Part shown: one piece after another, positions 14,868 to 20,494 of the stretch
How positions within the stretch are numbered: position 1 is the first letter of the stretch
How the letters are laid out: each line of letters opens with the position of its first letter
From: an uncultured Blautia sp.
GTDB lineage: Bacteria; Bacillota; Clostridia; Lachnospirales; Lachnospiraceae
DNA length: 20,494 nucleotides
Assembly: GCA_934408705.1 (NCBI GenBank)
Contig: CAKRVL010000043.1
Span: 1-20,494 of the forward strand
Direction of reading: 5' to 3'
Notes under the pieces: model-generated
What the model saw: the letters and a program-made list of their open reading frames with translations, nothing else
Database searches by the model: none
What the model was told of the DNA's origin: nothing
Translations under genes and position numbers: made by a program

Positions 14868-15716
14868 TTAACCCTCCAGCTTTTCTTTCATAAATTCTTC
14901 CAGGGACTCTTTCCATTCCGGCATGTCGTATACATCAATGATCCGGAGAATGAAATTATCAAGAACCGCATATGCAGGTCTTTTGGAAGACAGGTCAGAC
15001 TGTGGTGTAGGCACCGGATTCAGCTCATCCTTCTTTCCTGCCAGCCGAAGGATTTCCCGGGCAAATTCATAACGGCTGCAAACGCCCTTACATGTAGCAT
15101 GATAGGTTCCGTATTCATTGGTGTAGATCAGGTGGAGAATGATCCTTGCCAGATCCTTTGCACTTGTTGGGGAACCATACTGATCTTCTGCTACAGAAAG
15201 CGCTCTTCCTTCATTGGCAGCTTCCAGAACACGATTAACAAAATTGTTTCCTTTTCCATAAACCCAGTTGCTTCGGATAATAAAATGCTTATGTGTAAAC
15301 TCCTTCACATAGTTTTCTCCGGCGCGCTTGGATCTGCCATAAACAGTTGTCGGATTGGTATCATCAAACTCTGTATAAGGCTTTTTTGCCAGGCCGTCAA
15401 AAACATCGTCTGTGGAGAGCTGCACTATCTTCGCCCCTGTCTTTCTTGCCACAATGCTTAAGTTACGTGCTCCAAGTGCATTAACACGAAAAGCTTCCTC
15501 CGGCTCCTTCTCACACAGGTCCATATCAGTAAGTCCGGCACAGTTAATGATCACATCCGGGCGATGGATTTCACCGAAACGAAGAACTTCATCTGTTTCA
15601 GTAATATCAAGCTCATTCTTATCCGTATTCAAGGCTTCAATTTCCAATGGATTTAACACTTCATTGATTGCCTCACCGATCTGGCCTTCAGAACCTACGA
15701 TCCATACTTTTTGCAT
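14868..15716 (-). CDS. RmlD-type sugar-nucleotide reductase (dTDP-4-dehydrorhamnose reductase family)
   Basis: Extended short-chain dehydrogenase of the RmlD/substrate-binding family, 282 residues, NAD(P)H-dependent. It has the Rossmann glycine motif GSEGQIG (8-14), Asn58-Cys-Ala-Gly in place of the usual NAAA/NCAA, STDDVFDG (101-108) where RmlD proteins usually read STDYVFDG, and the catalytic Tyr126/Lys130 in VYGRSKRAGE. Other signatures are RSNWVYG and DQYGSPTSAKDLA. No rmlA, rmlB or rmlC gene is near, so the dTDP-rhamnose role is not supported by context. It is first in an operon with a GltP-type symporter and a DUF362 protein, which suggests another substrate. GAGGAGG lies seven nt before the ATG, with a promoter about 90 nt upstream. 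Confidence 0.85.
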   Translation of the reverse strand: MQKVWIVGSEGQIGEAINEVLNPLEIEALNTDKNELDITETDEVLRFGEIHRPDVIINCAGLTDMDLCEKEPEEAFRVNALGARNLSIVARKTGAKIVQLSTDDVFDGLAKKPYTEFDDTNPTTVYGRSKRAGENYVKEFTHKHFIIRSNWVYGKGNNFVNRVLEAANEGRALSVAEDQYGSPTSAKDLARIILHLIYTNEYGTYHATCKGVCSRYEFAREILRLAGKKDELNPVPTPQSDLSSKRPAYAVLDNFILRIIDVYDMPEWKESLEEFMKEKLEG

Positions 15717-15807
15717 ACTCTTTCCTCCTCATATAATTTGTTACTGTGATTTTCATATCACCGCTCAGCTTGTTCACAGCAACATATTTTTCCACACAGT
15801 TGATATT

Positions 15808-15837
15808 ATTTTAACAATTCACCTTACTCTCTGTCAA
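15808..15837 (-). promoter_or_regulatory. Promoter of the rmlD-like/gltP-like/DUF362 operon
   Basis: On the minus strand a perfect TTGACA (15832-15837) is followed after 18 nt by TAAAAT (15808-15813, five of six). The predicted start near 15801 leaves a leader of about 85 nt without an obvious riboswitch-like structure. Confidence 0.65.
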
Positions 15838-15867
15838 GAAAAATGTATTGCCTTAAATTTACATGCC

Positions 15868-15896
15868 TTGAATTTCTCTTCTGCACCTTGTATAAT
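15868..15896 (+). promoter_or_regulatory. Promoter of the PQQ-propeller gene
   Basis: TTGAAT (15868-15873) and a perfect TATAAT (15891-15896) are 17 nt apart. The start near 15903 gives a leader of about 65 nt carrying AGGAAGGA just before the ATG. It is divergent from the promoter at 15808-15837, and together they account for the 252-nt gap. Confidence 0.7.
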
Positions 15897-15968
15897 GCAA
15901 CTGTAATAAACCTGAGCAACAGGCTCTGAATTTGGATAGCGCATCTCTTTTTTTCAGGAAGGATTAAA

Positions 15969-17762
15969 ATGAACAGGCATATGAAAAGAAAAACAGGTAA
16001 ACGAAAGCGTCAGCTGCAAAGAAAGTATTTTTTCCGCAAGCTTATTACAACAGGAGCTCTTGTTGCTGCAGCTTCACTTATACTATTTGGCGGAATTTCC
16101 CTTTATAAAAAAATCAAAGAAAATGTCAACACAGTTTCAATGGTTGCTGATGTCTCCGGAGAAAACAGCGGTCTTAATATGGAGCAGGCAGATTCTCTTG
16201 CAGCAGTGAAGGCTGCCATGGCACGTCCCACTTCTTTTTCCCCAAGATGCGTAGAATCCACTAAGCCATCACTTTACATAGAATCCACCGCCATTGAAGT
16301 GGATGGTCAGACTCTCGCCAGTATTTCCGACTATTCTCCGAAGGAAAGCCTTTCCTTTGATGCAGGAATCAGCTATACAGACGTAGATGGCATTGTTACC
16401 TTCCGTGGAAATAACTTCCGAGACACTGCATCTTATGGCAATACACAGATGAAAAATGGCAAAATAAAGGATCTGTGGACAGCCAAAACCAGCTCACTCA
16501 CATATGGAGATGCAACCTGGTCAGGAAGCGGATGGACCGGTCAGCCTCTTATGGAAAAATGGCCCAGGGAAGTAAAGCAGTCCATGAATATGTACGACTG
16601 GGCAAAGGAAAAAGATGACCTTGTAGAAGTCATATACGCCTGCATGGATGGGTATGTATATTTTCTTGATCTTGAAACAGGAGAAGCCACAAGAGATCCG
16701 CTTTTCCTTGGGTTCACCTTCAAAGGTGCCGGTGCCCTTGATCCCAGAGGGTACCCGATTCTGTATGTAGGCGCAGGCTATGACAGCAGTCAGGGCACTG
16801 CAAGAGTATTTGTTGTAAATCTTCTGGACTGCAGCGTTATGTACACGTTTGGAAACAACGATCCTTTTTCACTCCGGGGAAATTTAAGCTATTTTGATTC
16901 CTCTGCACTTGTGGATGCAAAAACGGACACTCTTATCTACCCTGGCGAAAACGGTATTCTTTACCTTATAAAGCTAAACACCGATTATGATAAAGAAGCT
17001 GGGACTTTATCCATTGCTCCTGATAATATTGTAAAATGGCACTATTACGGAACTAGAACCAGCGTTGCCTCTTACTGGCTGGGTATGGAAGACAGTGCAG
17101 CTATCTACGATGGTTATATTTTTATGTCAGACAACGGCGGTAATCTGATGTGTCTTGACTTAAACACCCTGCAACTGGTATGGGCGCAGGATATTCTGGA
17201 TGACTCCAACTCCTCTCCGGTCCTTTCTGTTGAGGACGGACACCTTTACCTGTATATCAGCACCTCCTTCCGTCTTGGCTGGCGCAGTAATTCCATTGCT
17301 GAGGTTCCAATCTGGAAAATTGATGCTGAGACCGGCGAGATCATCTGGAAGACATCTTATGATTGTGCTTCCGATGATGGTGTATCCGGAGGTGTCCAGT
17401 CTACGATTGCAGTTGGAAAGGAACAGCTTTCAGACAACATTTATGTGACTGTAGCCAGAACCGATGGACAGGCTCAGGGAGTTCTTGCCTGCATTGACAA
17501 AAATACCGGTGAAGTCAGATGGGAGCATGAATCAGCTTATGCCTGGTCCTCTCCTGTATGTGTATACAACCCTGATGGCAGCGGAAAAGTGCTCTATTGT
17601 AACAGCACCGGGCACATTTATCTTCTGGACGGAGAAACAGGAGATGTTCTTGACACTCATCAGATCAGTGAAGGTGTTATCGAAGCATCTCCTGCAGTAT
17701 ACAAAAGCTATATGGTTGTAGGAACCAGAGATTGTAAAATATGGGGGATGGAACTGCAGTAA
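15969..17762 (+). CDS. Membrane-anchored PQQ-like beta-propeller protein
   Basis: 597-residue protein with a strongly basic N-terminus (RKTGKRKRQLQRK), one membrane segment at about 28-48, and a large domain that should face outward. The domain contains repeated PQQ-propeller strands ending in D-x-x-TG or similar: VYFLDLETGEATRD, LMCLDLNTLQLVWAQ, IWKIDAETGEIIWKT, LACIDKNTGEVRWEH and IYLLDGETGDVLDTH. The blade count is probably seven or eight. The segment VTFRGNNFRDTASYG (about 143-157) precedes the first blade and looks like a subfamily hallmark. There is no lipobox, no enzyme motif and no visible cofactor site, so a scaffold or binding role at the cell surface, loosely BamB-like, is more likely than a PQQ dehydrogenase. 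It is monocistronic, with its own promoter and terminator. Confidence 0.85.
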   Translation: MNRHMKRKTGKRKRQLQRKYFFRKLITTGALVAAASLILFGGISLYKKIKENVNTVSMVADVSGENSGLNMEQADSLAAVKAAMARPTSFSPRCVESTKPSLYIESTAIEVDGQTLASISDYSPKESLSFDAGISYTDVDGIVTFRGNNFRDTASYGNTQMKNGKIKDLWTAKTSSLTYGDATWSGSGWTGQPLMEKWPREVKQSMNMYDWAKEKDDLVEVIYACMDGYVYFLDLETGEATRDPLFLGFTFKGAGALDPRGYPILYVGAGYDSSQGTARVFVVNLLDCSVMYTFGNNDPFSLRGNLSYFDSSALVDAKTDTLIYPGENGILYLIKLNTDYDKEAGTLSIAPDNIVKWHYYGTRTSVASYWLGMEDSAAIYDGYIFMSDNGGNLMCLDLNTLQLVWAQDILDDSNSSPVLSVEDGHLYLYISTSFRLGWRSNSIAEVPIWKIDAETGEIIWKTSYDCASDDGVSGGVQSTIAVGKEQLSDNIYVTVARTDGQAQGVLACIDKNTGEVRWEHESAYAWSSPVCVYNPDGSGKVLYCNSTGHIYLLDGETGDVLDTHQISEGVIEASPAVYKSYMVVGTRDCKIWGMELQ

Positions 17763-17780
17763 TGCGGTTCCACCCCCTTT
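17743..17780 (+). terminator. Terminator hairpin overlapping the PQQ-propeller stop codon
   Basis: GGGGG-a-TGGAACTGC pairs with GCGGTTCCA-CCCCC around the loop AGTAAT, which contains part of the TAA stop; one G-T pair and one bulged A interrupt the stem. A pyrimidine-rich tail TTTCTTATTCTT follows. It lies four nt from the end of the convergent rsmH-type gene and may work in both directions; the T-run is imperfect. Confidence 0.7.
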
Positions 17781-17781
17781 C

Positions 17782-18882
17782 TTATTCTTCTGCTTTCACA
17801 GCCCATCTCATTTTTGTAGACCGGGCTCTTCCATTCTGGGCACATTCCTGTGCGCTGGGACGTATCACATCCCTTGCATAATCAGAATAAATCCCAGCTT
17901 TATAACCCTCCTTCAGAGCCTTCTTCACCAGCTTATCCTCTCCTGAATGGAAGGTAAGGATCGCAGCTCTTCCGCCTGGCTTCAATGCGTCAGGCAGTTT
18001 TTCCATAAATTCATACAGAACCTCAAACTCCCTGTTCACATCAATTCTAAGTGCCTGGAAGGTACGCTGGCAGGTTTTCTTAATGGTATCCTTCTTTTCT
18101 TTTTCCGGAAGAAAAGAAAGAGTCCTCTCAATGATCTGTCGAAGCTTTGTGGTAGTATCAATATGATTTCCCTTACGGATTTCATCCGTAATCGCCTTCG
18201 CCAGTTCCTCGCAATAAGGTTCATCTGAATTCTCATAAAGCATACCGGCAAGCTCATCTCTGGTAATATTCTCCAGACGCTTTGCTGCACTGATTCCCGT
18301 CTCCTGATCCAGTCTCAGATCCAGAGGGCCATCTACCTTAAAGGAAAATCCTCTTTTTGGATTATCGATCTGCATAGAGGACACTCCCAGGTCAGCAAGA
18401 AGAAAATCAAATCCTCCCACCTCTTTGGCAATCTCATCAATAGTACAGAAATTCTGGAGCTTAATAGTCAGAATATCTTCCCCGAATCCAAGCTCTTCCA
18501 GACGTTTCTTGGTTTTCGCAGCTTCCTCATGATCCACATCGGTAGCATACATATGCCCTTTTCCCTGTAAACACTGAAGCATGGCTTTAGTATGTCCACC
18601 ATAACCAAGTGTGGCATCAAAGCCAATTTGCCCTGGCTTAATTTCCAAAAAATCAATAATTTCTTTTACCATAATGGAAATATGCATACCTGCCGGGGTA
18701 TTGCCTTTATTAATAACATGCTGGATAGTATCCTTGTATTTCTCCGGCTGAAGCTCTTTATATTTTTCCTCAAATTTCCTTGGATATTTACCTTTATAGC
18801 GAACTCTTCTCTGGTGAGGCTGCTGCCCCTCCTGGATTGTCTGGGCATTCCGGGGATTTTTCATCTCATTTTTCTGTGCCAT
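17782..18882 (-). CDS. rsmH2: 16S rRNA (cytosine1402-N4)-methyltransferase, RsmH2-type
   Basis: SAM-dependent methyltransferase of the RsmH (MraW) family, which methylates N4 of C1402 in the 16S rRNA decoding centre. Recognisable motifs are DATLGYGGHT (89-98, SAM motif I), LADLGVSSMQIDNPKRGFSF (162-181), DGPLDLRLDQ and TFHSGEDKLVKK. It is 366 residues instead of about 310, owing to a basic, probably disordered N-terminal extension of about 60 residues (QRRVRYKGKYPRK). Several motif positions deviate from canonical RsmH: FHSLEDR is FHSGEDK and the C-terminal NPRARSAK is NGRARSTK. It is not next to mraZ, ftsL or pbp genes, so it fits the second, stand-alone RsmH (RsmH2) described in some Lachnospiraceae. 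It follows udk by 62 nt; AGGAG precedes the ATG. Confidence 0.88.
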   Translation of the reverse strand: MAQKNEMKNPRNAQTIQEGQQPHQRRVRYKGKYPRKFEEKYKELQPEKYKDTIQHVINKGNTPAGMHISIMVKEIIDFLEIKPGQIGFDATLGYGGHTKAMLQCLQGKGHMYATDVDHEEAAKTKKRLEELGFGEDILTIKLQNFCTIDEIAKEVGGFDFLLADLGVSSMQIDNPKRGFSFKVDGPLDLRLDQETGISAAKRLENITRDELAGMLYENSDEPYCEELAKAITDEIRKGNHIDTTTKLRQIIERTLSFLPEKEKKDTIKKTCQRTFQALRIDVNREFEVLYEFMEKLPDALKPGGRAAILTFHSGEDKLVKKALKEGYKAGIYSDYARDVIRPSAQECAQNGRARSTKMRWAVKAEE

Positions 18883-18944
18883 TCCTGTCTCCTGTATTAT
18901 TTCATATTTCCGTACTTATCACTGTGCTCCCGATGGCAGTCTTT

Positions 18945-19568
18945 CTAATTCTGTCTGCGTTTTTCCAGCTCCATACTGATCTTGGAAACAAACAGATCAA
19001 ATGCCACGTTATTTTTGCCGCTATTGATCACAATATCAGCCTTGGAACGAGTTGGTTCCACATACAGATAGTGCATAGGCTTCACCGTATTCAGATACTG
19101 ATTGATGATTCCTCTGAGATCTCTTCCCCGTTCTTCCACATCCCGGGTAATTCTTCGCAGGATACGCTCATCTGCATCAGCTTCTACATACACTTTAATA
19201 TCAAGCAGCTCCCGCACTCTCGGATCTGCCAGCAGAAGGATTCCCTCCACAAGGATTACCGGACTAGGATCAATATGGAGAATCTTGTCAGAGCGATTAT
19301 GCAAAGAATAGTCGTACACCGGACATTCTATGGATTTTCTCTGTTTCAGAAGCTTCAGATGCTCCACAAGAAGTTCTGTTTCCAGCGAATCCGGATGATC
19401 ATAATTCACAGTTACACGTTGCTCAAAAGGAATGCCATCCTGTCTGCGATAATAGTTATCGTGATAGAGAACTACCACATCGTCTCCGAAATATTCTTTG
19501 ATTCTGTTTGTAAATGTAGATTTGCCGGAGCCGGAGCCACCGGCAATTCCTATAATAAGACTTTCCAT
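18945..19568 (-). CDS. udk: Uridine kinase
   Basis: Phosphorylates uridine and cytidine to UMP and CMP in pyrimidine salvage. The 207-residue protein starts with the P-loop GIAGGSGSGKST (about 6-17), followed by HDNYYRRQDG and NYDHPDSLETELL, PVYDYSLHNRSD, VEGILLL and the lid DADERILRRITRDVEERGR, all typical of uridine kinases/PRK-like P-loop enzymes. The ATG at 19568 is favoured by AGGTG eight nt upstream. A GTG at 19577, two bases after the stop of the preceding gene, would add three residues and cannot be excluded. It lies between a PfkB-type kinase and rsmH2 in a likely operon. Confidence 0.93.
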   Translation of the reverse strand: MESLIIGIAGGSGSGKSTFTNRIKEYFGDDVVVLYHDNYYRRQDGIPFEQRVTVNYDHPDSLETELLVEHLKLLKQRKSIECPVYDYSLHNRSDKILHIDPSPVILVEGILLLADPRVRELLDIKVYVEADADERILRRITRDVEERGRDLRGIINQYLNTVKPMHYLYVEPTRSKADIVINSGKNNVAFDLFVSKISMELEKRRQN

Positions 19569-19579
19569 TTTGTTCACAC

Positions 19580-20494
19580 CTACCTGTCAAGGCCGAATTC
19601 TTCCGGCATAAATCTTGGACAAATGTTCTCGGAGGTACAGATTACGGTAGAGGAAAGGCGGGTACCGATAGCACAGGCCTCTCTCATAGTCTTGCCATAT
19701 GTAAGCCCTACGCATACACCTGCAAAAAAAGCATCTCCTGCACCGGTAGTATCCACTACATCTACCTTCATGGCCGGATATACACCACAGCTTCCTTCCT
19801 GGTCTGCATAAACAGCACCTTCACTTCCCATTGTAACAACCATCTGCGGAATATGGGCAGACTGGATCCGGGTCTTCAGGCATTCTGCCATTTCCTCCGG
19901 ATTCAGATTACTGTAATCTTCAGAAAACAGCTGCCCTGCTTCCTGCTGATTACAGACAAAGCAGGCTGTTTTTCGAAGAAAATCACGGCGCTCCATGGCA
20001 ATTGTCATATTGGAAACAATGGCATAAACCTTTTTACCATATTTCTCAGCATAATGGAATGTCTTTTTCACAATTTCTTTATCAATATCAATCTCAATCA
20101 CCACACTGTCTGCATCCTTGAATATCTCATCTCCACATTCATCGAGAATATGCTCAATAGGACGGTGATCCGGGCGTTTGGAAATAGATGCTACAACATC
20201 TCCATCCTGATCAAATACAGCCAGCCAGGTTCCCATTCCATCCTTTACCTTGCGCATGTACCTGGTATCAACCTTGTGGCGCTCCAGCTTACGGATAACA
20301 TCATCTCCCATTGCATCGTCATCTACCAGGCTGACGAAAGTAGGCTTCAACTCAATATTTGCAATATCTTCCACTACATTTCTGCCTACACCGCCGTGAA
20401 TCTGCTGGATCACGCCTGCATTTCTTCCTCCAGGAATAAATGGTGCTGTGGAATATCCTTTCACATCGATAAAAACATCACCGATTACAACAAT
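19580..20494 (-). CDS. PfkB-family carbohydrate/nucleoside kinase, 5' end beyond the window
   Basis: Ribokinase-like (PfkB) sugar or nucleoside kinase; the frame is open to the right edge (IVVIGDVFID before the GTG at 20464), so the true start lies outside and a few N-terminal residues are missing. Motif 1 is GGVGRNVVEDIA. Motif 2 is DTTGAGDAFFAG with the catalytic Asp and anion hole. VVTMGSEGAVY precedes motif 2. The GGVGRN-type motif with following VSLVDDDAMGDDV resembles pseudouridine kinase (PsuK) and related nucleoside kinases more than fructokinases. No psuG glycosidase is in view, so the substrate remains open. The stop is 11 nt upstream of the chosen udk ATG, so the two kinases are co-expressed. 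Confidence 0.85.
   Translation of the reverse strand: MVVIGDVFIDVKGYSTAPFIPGGRNAGVIQQIHGGVGRNVVEDIANIELKPTFVSLVDDDAMGDDVIRKLERHKVDTRYMRKVKDGMGTWLAVFDQDGDVVASISKRPDHRPIEHILDECGDEIFKDADSVVIEIDIDKEIVKKTFHYAEKYGKKVYAIVSNMTIAMERRDFLRKTACFVCNQQEAGQLFSEDYSNLNPEEMAECLKTRIQSAHIPQMVVTMGSEGAVYADQEGSCGVYPAMKVDVVDTTGAGDAFFAGVCVGLTYGKTMREACAIGTRLSSTVICTSENICPRFMPEEFGLDR

Noticed and set aside
14778..15461. 227-residue plus-strand open frame across the symporter and reductase.
   Set aside because: Antisense to two clear genes with intact motifs; no ribosome binding site.
18780..19811. 343-residue plus-strand open frame spanning rsmH2, udk and the PfkB kinase.
   Set aside because: Covers three recognisable genes on the other strand and shows no domain; long antisense frames arise readily here.

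Overview
The window reads as a chromosomal segment of a low-to-moderate-GC Firmicute, most likely a gut Lachnospiraceae member (Blautia/Dorea/Mediterraneibacter-like). The evidence is AGGAGG-type ribosome binding sites before nearly every gene, sigma-A-type promoters, the Glu111 (acetyl-CoA) type of MetA, an RsmH2-type methyltransferase outside any division cluster, and a hairpin-rich intergenic repeat. The genus is inference. There are no rRNA or tRNA genes, CRISPR arrays, transposases or phage genes, and it looks like ordinary core/accessory chromosome. Fifteen genes were called: thirteen on the minus strand and two on the plus strand.

Layout from left to right. (1) 3-3749, minus: rluF (23S rRNA pseudouridine synthase), a divergent NAD-dependent DNA ligase and metAA (homoserine O-acetyltransferase) form one likely operon. 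The rluF frame overlaps ligA by 167 nt, and rluF may be transcribed leaderless. (2) 3817-5816, minus: an NhaC-family transporter lies behind a promoter, a complete lysine (L-box) riboswitch and an intrinsic terminator, so it is probably a lysine importer. (3) 5837-11441, minus: a three-subunit molybdenum hydroxylase, xdhB-xdhC-xdhA (FAD, 2Fe-2S, Mo-cofactor), is translationally coupled to two polytopic membrane proteins that together resemble a large glycosyltransferase-C-like protein. (4) 11494-12218, plus: a divergently transcribed cytidylate-kinase-like P-loop protein with its own promoter and a strong terminator. (5) 12234-12422: a 189-bp miniature element with 13-bp perfect terminal inverted repeats and four internal hairpins. 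(6) 12422-15837, minus: an operon of an orphan RmlD-type sugar-nucleotide reductase, a glutamate/dicarboxylate-type symporter and a DUF362 protein. (7) 15868-17780, plus: a membrane-anchored, surface-facing PQQ-type beta-propeller. (8) 17782-20494, minus: a PfkB-family kinase (cut by the window edge), uridine kinase udk and a stand-alone rsmH2-type rRNA methyltransferase.

Functional themes: RNA modification and nucleoside salvage (rluF, rsmH2, udk, PfkB kinase), aspartate-family amino acid metabolism and transport (metAA, lysine-riboswitch transporter, GltP-type symporter), and a molybdo-flavoenzyme of unknown true substrate. No single dramatic new system is evident. The best leads are the repeat element, the lysine-controlled NhaC transporter, the unusual ligase with its overlapping rluF frame, and the membrane-protein pair fused to the xdh operon.
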